Counted from the stretch's first letter, positions 20,581 to 33,620 are shown. The stretch: DNA of 64,000 bases from Variovorax flavidus (GCF_030317145.1 NZ_JASZYE010000007.1:166699-230698); one strand, 5' to 3'. Made by a program: numbers and translations. Notes: generated by a model from the letters alone, not told the origin.

Positions 20581-21699
20581 CGCCGCAGGGGGCTGCCCCC
20601 GCTCGTCCCACCACTGGACGGCCCTCGCCACGCCGTAGAGGCCCGAGAACACCACGCCCAGCAGCAGCACGTCGCCCCACCAGGGACGCACCGTCTGGCT
20701 GTCGCCGTAGACGGCCAGCACCGTCAACACCGCCACCAGGTGCGCGCAGAAGACCGGCAGCGAGGCGCGGCCCATCGCCTCCAGCCAGTGCAGGCGCGGG
20801 ATGCGCCGCATCAAGTCCGGACCGAACTGGATCGCCAGGATGCCCAGCACGGCCAGATTCACGATGCGCAGCGGCCCCAGCTGCCACTTGTCGAACAGCA
20901 GGTTGAGTTCCACGTCGCCGCCGAAAGGCGCCTGGCCGTTGATGCCGTGGTGGCGCCAGTAGAAGCCGTAGAGCGCGGCCGCACCGGCCACCGCCAGCAG
21001 CCACCTGGGAAAGCGGAAGGGCCGCGCATCGGGCGCGTTGCGGCTCGCCCCCATCCACAAGCCCGCGAACCAAAGGAACTGCCACGCGAAGGCATTGAAG
21101 GCGCCCAGCTCATGGAAAGGCACCGGCAACCCGACATACCGGACCGCCAGCTCGTAGAGCCATTCGCTGAGCCCGAACTGCGCCAGCCCCCACACGATGG
21201 CGCTCGCCACCATCACGCCGGTCCAGCCGTGCCGCATCGCGAAGGCCAGCACCCACGGACTCATCAGCATGAAGAAGATGTACATCGGCAGGATGTCGAG
21301 CAGCGCGGGCTCGTAGACCAGCAGCAGCGAGAAGATGAAGCCCTCGCGCGGGTTCGCGAGGTAGAAGGACAACAGGTTCTTCACCGCCGGCTGATCGATG
21401 CGCAGGCTCACCGCCGTGATGATCGTGAACAGGAAGAGCAAGGTCGCAGCCTGGCTCAGGTACACCTTGAGCGCGCGCCGCCAGAACGCCTGGCGCATCG
21501 AATCGACCCCGCGGTTGTAGCTGATGCGGCTGTACACCAGCCCCGCCACGAAAGCCGACAGCAGCACGAAGCCCTCGGCCGCCGACACGAAACCGAAGGG
21601 CTGGCCCAGCGGGTCGGTCAGTCGCGTGGGCAGATGGGTGATGGTCATCAGCACGAGCATGAGCCCGCGCAATGCATCGATTTCCCAGTAGCGTTTCAT
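20557..21699 (-). CDS. opgC: OpgC-type membrane acyltransferase
   Basis: The 380-residue inner-membrane protein with about ten TM helices begins YWEIDALRGLMLVLMTITHLPTRL and continues with GQPFGFVSAAEGFVLLSAFVAG, the signature of the OpgC family. OpgC proteins succinylate osmoregulated periplasmic glucans. The start at 21699 (MKRYWEID) fits the family; the longer frame to 21741 does not. The same window encodes a cyclic beta-1,2-glucan synthase 12 kb away, a possible substrate source, but that link is inference. It is divergent from the alpha-2-macroglobulin gene. Confidence 0.85.
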   Translation of the reverse strand: MKRYWEIDALRGLMLVLMTITHLPTRLTDPLGQPFGFVSAAEGFVLLSAFVAGLVYSRISYNRGVDSMRQAFWRRALKVYLSQAATLLFLFTIITAVSLRIDQPAVKNLLSFYLANPREGFIFSLLLVYEPALLDILPMYIFFMLMSPWVLAFAMRHGWTGVMVASAIVWGLAQFGLSEWLYELAVRYVGLPVPFHELGAFNAFAWQFLWFAGLWMGASRNAPDARPFRFPRWLLAVAGAAALYGFYWRHHGINGQAPFGGDVELNLLFDKWQLGPLRIVNLAVLGILAIQFGPDLMRRIPRLHWLEAMGRASLPVFCAHLVAVLTVLAVYGDSQTVRPWWGDVLLLGVVFSGLYGVARAVQWWDERGQPPAALAQPLRD

Positions 21700-21830
21700 C
21701 AGGCGGCGTGAGGTGAGAGGCGGTCCGCGCGAGACCCGCACGACGACTCCGGAATTGTAAGGATCGGTCCTGCGGCCCCCTTCTGCACAAAGCCAAATCG
21801 GCTACGCTCCCCCGGAGGAGGGATACCCGC

Positions 21831-24800
21831 TTGAGCCGATTGATACCGAGTCTTCTGCTGGCCGCCAGCGCTTTCGTGGCCGGCCAGAGCCACGCGCTGC
21901 AGATCACCAGCCTGACCCCGCAGGGCGAAGTGGCGCGCATTCGCCAGGTCGTCGCCAGATTCGACCAGCCGGCCGTCGACTTCGGCGATCCCAAGGCGCC
22001 CGCGCCGCTGGCCCTGAGCTGCACCGACGCGCAGGCCGCGAAGGGCACGGGCCGCTGGACCGGCGAGAAGCAGTGGGTCTTCGACTTCGAGAACGACCTC
22101 CCGCCCGGCGTGCGCTGCACCGCCACGCGCGTCGCGGGCTTCAAGTCGCCTGCGGGCACGGCCCTCACCGGGCCGGAACGCTACCAGTTCAACAGCGGCG
22201 GCCCCTTCATCCGCCATTGGCAGCCGAGCTACGGGAAGATCGACGAGCAGCAGCTCTTCATGCTTGAACTCAACGGTGCGGCCACGCCGGAGAGCGTGCA
22301 GCAGAACGTCTGGTGCGCGGCCGGCGACGTCGGCGAGCGCATCCCCGTGAAGCTCGTCGACGGCGAGCAGCGCACGGCCTTGCTCAAGGCCTTCGGCCGC
22401 GAGAAGGAGGCCGAGAAAGAGCCGCTGCGCTTCGTCACCCTGCAATGCAACCGCACGCTGACGCCGGGCAGCCGCGTGCAACTGGTCTACGGCAAGGGTG
22501 TCGCCACGCCCTCGGGAGTCGCCAACAACGTCGAACGGCGTCTCAACTTCGAGGTGCGCGAGCCCTTTGCCGTGTCTTTCAGCTGCGAGCGCGAAAACGC
22601 ACAGGCGGCCTGCCTGCCGCTGCGGCCGATGGTGCTGCAGTTCAACGCGCCGGTCGCACGCAGGCTCGCCGCGGAGATCACGCTCAAGGGCGGCGGCAAG
22701 ACCATCAAGCCCCGTTTCGACGAGAACATCGCGAAGGACGCCGATGCGATCGTCGAATCGGTGAGCTTCCCGCCGCCCTTCGCCGAGCAGACGCAGTTCA
22801 CCATCGAGCTGCCGCCGAAGTTCGAGGACGCCTCCGGCCGCGCGCTGGCCTCGCCCGACAGTTTTCCGATGAAGGTCGCGACCGGCGCAATGCCGCCGCT
22901 CGCGAAATTCGCTGCCTCGCCTTTCGGCGTGGTCGAACGGCTGGCCGAGCCGGGCGGCGTGGCGCTGATGCCGGTGACGGTGAGAAGAGTCGAGCCCGCG
23001 CTGCAAGTGCAGACGCTGACGCCGGGCAAGGTCAGCGACATGAACCCGAAGACCGACGCGGAAATCATCGCGTGGTTCCGCAAGGTGCGCCGCTACGACA
23101 GCAACTACACCGTCACGCGCCAATCGGCCGCACGCGACGTGAAGGGCTCCCTGCCGAAGGTCATCGACAAGGACGACCGCGACTCGATCCAGACGCGCAT
23201 GGTGTCGCTGCTCAACGGCCAGACCGGCGTCAGGACGCTGGACATGCCAAAGTCCGACGGCGCGGACCCACGCCCCTTCGAGGTGATCGGCATTCCGCTC
23301 ACGCCGGGCTTCCACGTGCTCGAGATCGCATCGCAGAAGCTCGGCGACGCGTTGCTCGACGAGCGCTACGGCAGCGGCCGCACGATGTACGTGCGCACCA
23401 CCGCGCTCGCCACCAACCTGGCCGTGCACTTCAAGCTGGGCCGCGAGAATTCGATCGCCTGGGTGACCACGCTGGACAAGGGCAAGGTGGTCGCGAATGC
23501 CACCGTGCGCGTGTCCGGCTGCGATGGCAAGGAAGTCGCCTCCGGCACGACCGACGCACGCGGCCTGGTGCAGTTGCCGGGCCTTTCGCCCAACGCGCCG
23601 AGCTGCAACAGCGAAGACGACTACAACGCCGACGCGTGGTTCGTCAGCGCCCGCGCGAAGGACGACGCGGGTGTCGAGGACCTGGCCTTCACCTGGAGCG
23701 ACTGGCAACGCGGCATCGAGCCCTGGCGCTTCAACGTGCCGACCAGCCTGGACCCGCAGCCCGATCAGATCGCCCACACCGTGTTCGACCGCACCTTGCT
23801 GCGTGCCGGCGAAACGGTGTCGATGAAGCACCTGATCCGCACCCAGACGAGCAAGGGATTCGGCCTGCCCGGGGCCTCGCCGGACACGCTGGTCGTGACC
23901 CACGTCGGCAGCGGCCAGCAGTTCACGCAGCCGGTTGCATGGCGCAGGACCGCGACCGGCGGCCGCAGCGGCGAGAACACCTTCCAGATCCCGCCCGGCG
24001 CCAAGCTCGGCGTCTACCAGGTCGAGCTGCGCAGCGGCAAGGACAGTGATCAGCGCAGCTTCAGCACCGGCCAGTTCCGTGTCGAGGAGTTCCGCCTGCC
24101 GGTGCTCGAAGGCCGAATTGCGCCCAGCGACAAGAGACCGCTGGTGGCGGTGAGCTCGCTGCCGGTCGACGTGCAGATCAACTACGTGTCCGGTGGCGGC
24201 GCAGCCCAGTTGCCGGTGCACGTGTCGGCCATGTTGCGCGGCAAGCGGCTTTCGTTTGCCGACTTCGACGCCTTCAGCTTCTCGCCGCCCGGCAAGGACG
24301 GCGCGAGCGACAGCGGAGACGCATCCGCCGACGACGCCAGGGTGATCGCCGACAAGCTGCCGCTCACGCTCGACAAGAACGGCGCGGGCAGGCTCACGAT
24401 CGACAAGATCCCTCCGACCAGGTCCACGCCGCGCGAGTTGCTGCTCGAAGCCACCTACGCCGATCCCAACGGCGAGGTGCAGACCCTGCGCAGCACCCAC
24501 ACGCTGTGGCCCGCCGCCGTCATCGCCGGCATCAAGACCGAAGGCTGGGTCTCGACCAGCCAGAAGCTCCGCTTCCAGGCGCTCGCGCTCGACCTGGCAG
24601 GCAAGCCGCAGGAAGGCGTGACGCTCAACGTGCGAGCCATCGCACGCATCACCACCACCAGCCGCAAGCGCATGGTGGGCGGCTTCTACACCTACGACAA
24701 CAAGACCGACGTCAAGGAGATCGGCACCGTGTGCACCGGCAAGAGCGACGTGCGCGGCCTGCTGCTGTGCGAGGTCGAGCTGAAGGAGCCGGGTCAGGTC

Positions 24801-27764
24801 GAACTCATCGCCAGCGCCACCGACAAGGACGGCCGCGACAGCCGCGCCGCCAGTTCGGTCTACGTCACGCGCCAGGGCGAGCTCTGGTTCGGCGGCGAGG
24901 ACCATGACCGCATCGACGTACTGCCCGAGAAGAAGAGCTACCTGCCCGGCGAAGTCGCCAAGTTCCAGGTGCGCAGCCCCTTCCGCTTCGCGACCGCGCT
25001 GGTGTCGGTGGAACGCGAAGGCGTGATGGAGACGCACGTGGTGCAGCTCAACGGACAGGACCCGACCGTGAGCCTGGTCGTCAAGCCCGACTGGGGCCCG
25101 AACGCCTACGTCAGCGTCCTCGCACTGCGCGGACGCCTGCGCGAGGTGCCGTGGTACAGCTTCTTCACCTGGGGCTTCAGGGCGCCGCGCGAATGGTGGA
25201 CCGCCTTCTGGTACGAGGGCAAGGAGTACGTTGCGCCCACCGCGCTGGTCGACCTCAGCAAGCCGGCCTACCGCCTCGGCCTGGCCGAGATCCGTGTCGG
25301 CACGCAGGCGCACAGCATCGACGTGAAGGTGGCGAGCGACAAGCCCAGCTACCCGGTGCGCGCCCAGGCGCAGGTCACCATCACCGGCAGGCTGCCGGAC
25401 GGCAAGCCCGCAGCGGGCGCCGAAGTGGCGGTGGCTGCGGTCGACCAGGCCCTGCTGGAGCTGATGCCCAACGACAGCTGGAACCTGCTCGAAGCCATGA
25501 TGCAGCGGCGCAGCTGGGGCGTGAGCACCTCCACCGCGCAGATGGAGATCGTCGGCCGCCGGCACTACGGCCGCAAGGCTGTGCCCGCGGGCGGTGGCGG
25601 CGGCAAGAGCCAGACCCGTGAACTGCTCGACACCCTCCTGCTGTGGAAGCCCGCCGTCGTGCTCGACGCCAACGGACAGGCCACGGTGACGGTGCCGCTC
25701 AACGACGCCCTCACCACCTTCCGGATCGTGGCCGTGGCCGACGCGGGCACTGGCCTGTTCGGCACCGGGCAGACCTCGATCCAGGCGACGCAGGACCTGC
25801 AGATCATCAGCGGCCTGCCGCCGCTGGTGCGTGAGGACGACCAGTTCCGCGCCCAGATCACGCTGCGCAACACGACGCAGCAAGCGATGAAGGTCGAGGC
25901 CACGCCGCGCGCCACGTTGCTGACGCTCGAACCGCAGACGGTCGAGATCCCGGCCGGCGAAGCCCGCGAACTCGCATGGACCGTGAGCGCGCCCGCGCAA
26001 CTCGCGCAGACGCGTGCCGAAGCCTTGTTGTGGGAAATCGAAGCGAAGGACACGCTGTCGGGCGCACGCGATGCGCTGAAGGTGCGGCAGCGCATCGTGC
26101 CCGCCGTGCCGCTGACGGTGCAGCAGGCGACGCTGGTGCAGCTCGACGGGCCTTTCACCATCGACGTGGCCCTGCCCGCCGACGCCCTCCCCGGCCGCGG
26201 CGGCCTGCGGCTGTCGCTGCAGCCCCGGCTTGCCGAGGGCCTGACCGGCGTGCGCGACTGGTTCGCGGCCTACCCCTACATCTGCCTGGAGCAGAAGGCC
26301 AGCAAGTCCATCGGCCTTCGCGATGGCAAGGCATGGCAGGCAGTGGTCGCGCAGCTGCCGACCTATCTGGATGGAGACGGCCTCGCCAACTACTTCCCGC
26401 CGCGGGACGGCGAAGCCAACCGCGGCAGCGACATCCTCACGGCCTACGTGCTCGCCGCCACGCACGAAGCCGCTGCGCTCGACCCGGCCTTCGCGTTGCC
26501 CGAAGCGGCTGTCGCACCGATGGCGCAAGGGCTGGCCGCTTTCGTCGAAGGCAGGATCCAGCGCGAGTTCTGGAGCCCGCGCAAGGACCTGGACGTGCGC
26601 AAGCTCGCCGCGCTCGAAGCGCTGTCGCGCTACGGCAAGGCCCAGGGCCGCATGCTTGGCAGCATCACCATCGCGCCGAACCAGTGGCCGACCAGCGCCG
26701 TGATCGACTGGCTCAACATCCTCAAGCGCGTGCAGGACGTGCCGCAGCGCCAGCAGCGCATCGACGAAGCCAACAATGTGCTCAAGGCAAGGCTGAGCTT
26801 CCAGGGCACCAAGGTGGTCTTCAGCACCGAACAGGACGACTACTGGTGGTGGCTCATGACCAACGGCGACGTCAACACGGCGCGCCTGCTGCTCGCGGTC
26901 ATGGACGATCCGGCGTGGAAGGACGAAACGGCCAGGCTCGCCAACGGCTTCATCGGCCGGCAGCAGAACGGCGCGTGGCACACGACCACCGCCAATCTGT
27001 GGGGCGGGCTGGCACTGGAGAAATTCTCGAAGCGCTTCGAGAGCGCGCCCGTCACCGGCATCACTGCCGCGAACCTGGGCACGCTCAAGGCGCAGGTGGA
27101 CTGGAGCAAGGTCGAGCGCATCAAGGCCACCGACGCTTCCGGTGCGCCCAACCAGACGACCGCCTTCGGTGCACCGGCATCGCCGGGCAACCTGCGCAAC
27201 AACAGCCTGTTCATTCCGTGGCCGGAGCCGCCCTCGGCGCACGACACCTTGCTCGTCACGCAGACCGGCACGGGCAAGCCATGGCTGACGCTGCAGTCGG
27301 TCGCCGCGGTGCAGCTCAAGGCGCCCTTCGCTGCCGGCTATGCGATCACCAAGACCATCACGCCCGTCGAGCAGGCCGTGAAGGGCATCTACACGCGCGG
27401 CGACATCCTGCGCGTGAGCCTGGAGGTGAACGCAAGCGCCGACATGACGTGGGTGGCCATCACCGACCCGATTCCCGGCGGCGCGACCATCCTCGGCGGC
27501 GGACTGGGCCGCGACTCGCAGATCGCGACCCAGGGCGAGAAGCGATCAGGCCGCGGCTGGCCCGCGTTCGAGGAGCGCAGCTTCGAGGCCTTCCGCAGCT
27601 ACTACGAACACCTGCCCAAGGGCGTGGTGAAGATGGAATACACGGTTCGCCTGAACAACGTCGGCGATTTCTCGCTGCCGCCGAGCCGGGTGGAGGCGTT
27701 GTACGCGCCGGAGATGTTCGGGGAAGCACCGAATGCCAGAATGAAGGTCGAGACCTTGAAATAG
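21831..27764 (+). CDS. yfhM: bacterial alpha-2-macroglobulin with thioester motif (YfhM/ECAM-like)
   Basis: This encodes 1977 residues. A Shine-Dalgarno GGAGGAGGG precedes the TTG start at 21831. A signal peptide (LIPSLLLAASAFVAGQSHA) ends in a type I cleavage site; I see no lipobox Cys, unlike E. coli YfhM. The N-terminal two-thirds holds macroglobulin-like beta domains. A bait-region-like linker near residue 1250 (AVPAGGGGGKSQTRELLDT) precedes the A2M core, and the thioester CLEQ sits at Cys1485-Gln1488 in the alpha-helical thioester domain. The C-terminus has the receptor-binding-like ending. Family role: a periplasmic protease trap that covalently snares invading proteases, usually paired with penicillin-binding protein 1C. 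Here pbpC is 7.7 kb downstream rather than adjacent. Confidence 0.93.
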   Translation: MSRLIPSLLLAASAFVAGQSHALQITSLTPQGEVARIRQVVARFDQPAVDFGDPKAPAPLALSCTDAQAAKGTGRWTGEKQWVFDFENDLPPGVRCTATRVAGFKSPAGTALTGPERYQFNSGGPFIRHWQPSYGKIDEQQLFMLELNGAATPESVQQNVWCAAGDVGERIPVKLVDGEQRTALLKAFGREKEAEKEPLRFVTLQCNRTLTPGSRVQLVYGKGVATPSGVANNVERRLNFEVREPFAVSFSCERENAQAACLPLRPMVLQFNAPVARRLAAEITLKGGGKTIKPRFDENIAKDADAIVESVSFPPPFAEQTQFTIELPPKFEDASGRALASPDSFPMKVATGAMPPLAKFAASPFGVVERLAEPGGVALMPVTVRRVEPALQVQTLTPGKVSDMNPKTDAEIIAWFRKVRRYDSNYTVTRQSAARDVKGSLPKVIDKDDRDSIQTRMVSLLNGQTGVRTLDMPKSDGADPRPFEVIGIPLTPGFHVLEIASQKLGDALLDERYGSGRTMYVRTTALATNLAVHFKLGRENSIAWVTTLDKGKVVANATVRVSGCDGKEVASGTTDARGLVQLPGLSPNAPSCNSEDDYNADAWFVSARAKDDAGVEDLAFTWSDWQRGIEPWRFNVPTSLDPQPDQIAHTVFDRTLLRAGETVSMKHLIRTQTSKGFGLPGASPDTLVVTHVGSGQQFTQPVAWRRTATGGRSGENTFQIPPGAKLGVYQVELRSGKDSDQRSFSTGQFRVEEFRLPVLEGRIAPSDKRPLVAVSSLPVDVQINYVSGGGAAQLPVHVSAMLRGKRLSFADFDAFSFSPPGKDGASDSGDASADDARVIADKLPLTLDKNGAGRLTIDKIPPTRSTPRELLLEATYADPNGEVQTLRSTHTLWPAAVIAGIKTEGWVSTSQKLRFQALALDLAGKPQEGVTLNVRAIARITTTSRKRMVGGFYTYDNKTDVKEIGTVCTGKSDVRGLLLCEVELKEPGQVELIASATDKDGRDSRAASSVYVTRQGELWFGGEDHDRIDVLPEKKSYLPGEVAKFQVRSPFRFATALVSVEREGVMETHVVQLNGQDPTVSLVVKPDWGPNAYVSVLALRGRLREVPWYSFFTWGFRAPREWWTAFWYEGKEYVAPTALVDLSKPAYRLGLAEIRVGTQAHSIDVKVASDKPSYPVRAQAQVTITGRLPDGKPAAGAEVAVAAVDQALLELMPNDSWNLLEAMMQRRSWGVSTSTAQMEIVGRRHYGRKAVPAGGGGGKSQTRELLDTLLLWKPAVVLDANGQATVTVPLNDALTTFRIVAVADAGTGLFGTGQTSIQATQDLQIISGLPPLVREDDQFRAQITLRNTTQQAMKVEATPRATLLTLEPQTVEIPAGEARELAWTVSAPAQLAQTRAEALLWEIEAKDTLSGARDALKVRQRIVPAVPLTVQQATLVQLDGPFTIDVALPADALPGRGGLRLSLQPRLAEGLTGVRDWFAAYPYICLEQKASKSIGLRDGKAWQAVVAQLPTYLDGDGLANYFPPRDGEANRGSDILTAYVLAATHEAAALDPAFALPEAAVAPMAQGLAAFVEGRIQREFWSPRKDLDVRKLAALEALSRYGKAQGRMLGSITIAPNQWPTSAVIDWLNILKRVQDVPQRQQRIDEANNVLKARLSFQGTKVVFSTEQDDYWWWLMTNGDVNTARLLLAVMDDPAWKDETARLANGFIGRQQNGAWHTTTANLWGGLALEKFSKRFESAPVTGITAANLGTLKAQVDWSKVERIKATDASGAPNQTTAFGAPASPGNLRNNSLFIPWPEPPSAHDTLLVTQTGTGKPWLTLQSVAAVQLKAPFAAGYAITKTITPVEQAVKGIYTRGDILRVSLEVNASADMTWVAITDPIPGGATILGGGLGRDSQIATQGEKRSGRGWPAFEERSFEAFRSYYEHLPKGVVKMEYTVRLNNVGDFSLPPSRVEALYAPEMFGEAPNARMKVETLK

Positions 27765-27802
27765 CGCGTTGATCCACGACACACCTCCCAGGAGCCGACG
27801 AA

Positions 27803-28078
27803 ATGTGTAGGAGTATCAAGACCCTGTTCAACTTCGATCCGCCCGCCACGGAAGAGGAAATGCGCGCCGCGGCGCTGCAGTTCGTCCGCAAGCTCAGCGG
27901 GTTCAATCATCCGTCCAAGGCCAACGAGGCGGCCTTCGATCGTGCAGTCGAGGACGTGACAGGCGCTGCTCGGGCGCTGATCGAATCGCTGGTGACCACC
28001 GCAGATCCGCGTGATCGCGAGATCGAGGCGGCACGGGCACGGGCCAGGACGGCGGCCCGTTTCGGCACGCAGCACTGA
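27803..28078 (+). CDS. DUF2277 family protein
   Basis: The small cytosolic protein (91 residues) begins MCRSIKTLFNFDPPATEEE and has QFVRKLSGFNHPSKANEAAF, the hallmark of DUF2277. This family is widespread and strongly conserved but has no known function. The ATG is preceded by CAGGAG at good spacing. It follows the alpha-2-macroglobulin gene by 38 bases and precedes a thioesterase gene by 25, so the three could be cotranscribed. The C-terminus is Arg/Ala-rich (EIEAARARARTAARFG). Confidence 0.9.
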   Translation: MCRSIKTLFNFDPPATEEEMRAAALQFVRKLSGFNHPSKANEAAFDRAVEDVTGAARALIESLVTTADPRDREIEAARARARTAARFGTQH

Positions 28079-28103
28079 ATCCCACCACCGCAAGGAAGCC
28101 CCC

Positions 28104-28508
28104 ATGCCAACGATCGAGCAGATCCAGCAGATGCTGGACCCCGTGTTCCCCGGGCTGATGGGCCTGCGCCTCGTCACGGTCGAGCCGGAACGCGTCGTCG
28201 CCGAACTCAAGGTGCGGCCGGACCTCTGCACCATCGGCGGTATCCTGCATGGCGGGGCGTCCATGGCGTTTGCCGACACGCTCGGCGCAGTGGGCACGGT
28301 CGTCAACCTGCCGCAAGGCAAGCGCACGACCACGACCGACTCCAGCACCAAGTTCATCGGCGGCGCCCGCGTCGACACGACCGTCACCGGCGAATGCGTG
28401 GCACTCCATCGCGGGCGAACCACGATGGTGTGGCAGACGACGATCCGGTCCGCCGAAGGCAAGCTGTGCGCCGTCGTGACGCAAACCCAGCTCGTGCTGG
28501 ACACCTGA
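28104..28508 (+). CDS. PaaI-like hotdog-fold thioesterase
   Basis: The 134-residue single hotdog domain has the PaaI/YbgC motif LCTIGGILHGGASMAFADTLG near residues 41-62, in which the HGG and the acidic residue near 58 are the usual catalytic features. KFIGGARVDTTVTGE fits the second half of the fold. Such enzymes hydrolyse acyl-CoA thioesters, often aromatic or small acyl groups. The substrate here is unknown. I chose the ATG at 28104 behind AAGGA. It lies between DUF2277 and a GFA-family gene on the same strand. Confidence 0.88.
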   Translation: MPTIEQIQQMLDPVFPGLMGLRLVTVEPERVVAELKVRPDLCTIGGILHGGASMAFADTLGAVGTVVNLPQGKRTTTTDSSTKFIGGARVDTTVTGECVALHRGRTTMVWQTTIRSAEGKLCAVVTQTQLVLDT

Positions 28509-28538
28509 CGAAAACAGTTCGTCCGAAAGGAGCAAACC

Positions 28539-28949
28539 GTGCCAGATGAATCCCTGGAAGGCGGCTGCCAATGCGGCTCCGTTCGCTACCGGATCACCGG
28601 CAGTCCGGTGATGGCGGCCTTGTGCCACTGCTCGATGTGCCGGCGCGCGAATGCGGCGCCGGCGGTCGCCTGGGCGATGTACGAGCAATCGCAGGTCGAG
28701 TTTCCTGCCGGCGAACCTTCGCGCTACGAGTCGTCGCCCGGCGCGGTGCGCGGTTTCTGCGCGCGCTGCGGCACGCAGATCAGTTTCACTGCGGACTACA
28801 TTCCCGGTCTCATCGACATCACCATCGGCAGCCTTGATGACCCTGAGCAGGTCGCGCCCACGTTTCACTACTGGGAGTCGCGGCGCCTGCGGTGGGTGCA
28901 GTTTGCAGACGCGCTGCCTCGCCACGCGGAGTTCCCGCCGACCGAGTGA
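28539..28949 (+). CDS. GFA (CENP-V/GFA) zinc-binding domain protein
   Basis: The 136-residue protein starts at GTG 28539 behind AAAGGAG. The Zn-binding cysteines of the GFA fold are all present: GGCQCGSVRY, CHCSMCRRAN and GFCARCGTQI. The family includes a glutathione-dependent formaldehyde-activating enzyme, but most members have no proven activity, so I call only the domain. Its stop is three bases from the stop of the convergent ABC-transporter gene, leaving no room for a terminator. Confidence 0.9.
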   Translation: MPDESLEGGCQCGSVRYRITGSPVMAALCHCSMCRRANAAPAVAWAMYEQSQVEFPAGEPSRYESSPGAVRGFCARCGTQISFTADYIPGLIDITIGSLDDPEQVAPTFHYWESRRLRWVQFADALPRHAEFPPTE

Positions 28950-28952
28950 GCC

Positions 28953-31516
<2,564 letters not shown>

Positions 31517-31520
<4 letters not shown>

Positions 31521-32395
31521 ACCTTCTTCACCTCCGCCCGGCCGAAGAGCCCGTTGGGCCGCAACGCCAGCGCCACGATCACCAGCCCGAAGCTGATGAT
31601 CTGCGTGTAGCTCGAACCCAGCGTCGACGTGATCAACGATTCGAGGATGCCGAACAGCAGCCCCGCGAGCATCACGCCCCACGGGCTGCCGATGCCGCCC
31701 AGGATCGCGACCGCGAAGGCCTTCAGGCCGAACAGCGTGCCCATGTCGGCGTTGACGTTCAGCAGCGGCGCGATCAGCACGCCGGCGACGCCCGCGAACA
31801 CCGCCGACATCGCAAATGCCAGCGCGACCACGCGCCGGATCGGAATGCCCATCAGCCGCGCCGCATCGCGGTTCTGCACCACCGCGAGCATCGCGACGCC
31901 CCAGCGCGTGCGGCGGGACACCGCATGCAGCAGCGCGGCCAGCAGCAGCCCCACGATGGGAATGACGATCTGCAAGGGATACACACCGAGGCCGACACCT
32001 CCCACCGTCAGGGGCGACACCGCCAGTGGCGACGGCAGGCTGCGCGGCTCCTTGCCGAAAGTGAACAGCACCAGGTTGTCGAGCACGATACCGAGGGCCA
32101 CCGTGGCGATCAGCCACGCGTTCGAGCCCCGGCTCGCAAAAGGCCGCACCGCGAGGAACTCGACCACCAGCCCATAGAGCGCGCACCCGCACAGCGCCAG
32201 CACCACGGCCGGCAGCAGCGGCCAGCCGAGCGTCTGCGCGAAGGTGAAGGTCAGCACCGCGCCGAGCATCATCGAGCTGCCCTGCGCGAAGTTGACCGTG
32301 CCCGACACGGCATAGGTCACGTAGAACCCCAGGGCCATCAGGCCATACATGCTCCCCAGGCCGAAACCACTGAGCAGCGCGGACAACATCGACAT
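31517..32395 (-). CDS. livH: LivH-type ABC transporter permease
   Basis: The 292-residue inner-membrane permease has about eight TM helices and the LivH signatures GSMYGLMALGFYVTYAVSGTVNFAQG near the N-terminus and LNVNADMGTLFGLKAFAVAILGGIGSPWG in the loop that docks the ATPase. It pairs with the LivM part of the fused downstream protein to form the translocation pore. It overlaps the fusion gene by four bases and follows livK by 37, so it is in one operon. A second ATG at 32389 is possible. Confidence 0.92.
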
Positions 32396-32432
32396 CGTGC
32401 GTGGACCTTCTTCAGACGCGGCGCGTGCGCCT

Positions 32433-33620
32433 TCAGTTGACCGTCACGCCGACCGGCAGGATGCGGTCGTCGATGAACTGCGCCCACACGTAGTCGTCGA
32501 CACCGAGCGCATCGTGGTTGGCGGCGCTGAAGGGCGTCGCGTACTTCTTGATGAGCCCGTCGTAGCTGGCGATCTTGTAGAAGCCCTGGCGCACGGCGTC
32601 GCCGTCGGTCGAGCCGGCCTGCGCGATGGCAAGCGCCGCGAGGTGCATGCCGTCGTACGCATTCGCGACGCCCACGGCCGGCGTGATGTCGCCCGGGCCC
32701 TTGATGGCCGGGTACTTGGCCATCAGCGACTTGATCACGCGCTCGCCCACCGGCGACTGTTTGCCGAAGAAGCTGTAGGTCTGCACGAAGTGCACGTCCT
32801 TGGCGTTCGGGCCGGCCAGCTCGGTGAAGCGACCGCCCGCCGGGCCCCAGTGCGAGACCACCGGCACCTTCCAGCCCATGCGGTCGAGCGACTTCACGAC
32901 CTGCGCCGACGGGCCCACGTTGGCAACGAGGAACAGCGAATCGGCGCCCGCCGCCTTGAGGCGCGTGAGCTGCGGGACCATGTCGAGATCGTTGGCTTCG
33001 AACTTCTCGACACCCGCGACCGCCACGCCCTTCTCGGCCAGCGCAGCCTTCAGGCCCTTCTCGTTCGATTCGCCCCACGGGTTGTTCACGAGGATCATCC
33101 CCGGCTTGGCGGACTTGAAGGTCTTCTGCGCGTACTGCAGCATGGCCTTGTCGACCACTTCATCGACGGCCGAGACACGGAAGGCGTAGTTGGGATTGGC
33201 GCCGTTCTTCGTGATCGGCGTGCCCGCGGCCCACGGCCCCATGAACGGCACCTTCTCCTGATTGACGAGCGGCACGATGGCCATCGAGACGGGCGTGTCC
33301 AGGCCCCCGAAGAGCACGGCGACCTTCTCCTTGAAGATGAGCTCGCGCGCCGCGGTCACGCCCTTGGCCGGATTCGCCTCGTCGTCGCGACGCACCAGTT
33401 CCAGCTTGCGGCCGCCGAGCAGACCGCCCTTGGCGTTGACCTCGTCGATCGCGAGCTGCAGGCCGCGCGTGATCGCCTCGCCCGACAAGGCCGACTGGCC
33501 CGACAGGGCCGTGACCAGGCCGATCTTGATCGGATCCGCGGCGAGCGCGGTGCCGGTCAGGGTGGCGAAGGCCAGCGCGAATGCACTGGAAAGGACGGTG
33601 CGGCGTGCAAAAAGGGACAT
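32433..33620 (-). CDS. livK: periplasmic LivK-type substrate-binding protein
   Basis: The 395-residue type I periplasmic binding protein has a clear signal peptide (SLFARRTVLSSAFALAFATLTGTALA) cleaved before ADPIKIGLVTALSGQSALSGE, the standard start of the leucine-binding fold. EKVPFMGPWAAGT and FVQTYSFFGKQSPVG fit the two lobes. It is the first gene of the importer operon and presents the ligand to LivH/LivM. The ligand is not evident. The ATG at 33620 is favoured over the longer frame, which would run into the putative operator region. Confidence 0.92.
   Translation of the reverse strand: MSLFARRTVLSSAFALAFATLTGTALAADPIKIGLVTALSGQSALSGEAITRGLQLAIDEVNAKGGLLGGRKLELVRRDDEANPAKGVTAARELIFKEKVAVLFGGLDTPVSMAIVPLVNQEKVPFMGPWAAGTPITKNGANPNYAFRVSAVDEVVDKAMLQYAQKTFKSAKPGMILVNNPWGESNEKGLKAALAEKGVAVAGVEKFEANDLDMVPQLTRLKAAGADSLFLVANVGPSAQVVKSLDRMGWKVPVVSHWGPAGGRFTELAGPNAKDVHFVQTYSFFGKQSPVGERVIKSLMAKYPAIKGPGDITPAVGVANAYDGMHLAALAIAQAGSTDGDAVRQGFYKIASYDGLIKKYATPFSAANHDALGVDDYVWAQFIDDRILPVGVTVN

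Noticed and set aside
21699..27242. 1847-residue minus-strand ORF opposite the alpha-2-macroglobulin gene
   Set aside because: Antisense of a clearly coding gene with intact thioester motif; the composition is typical of a shadow frame.
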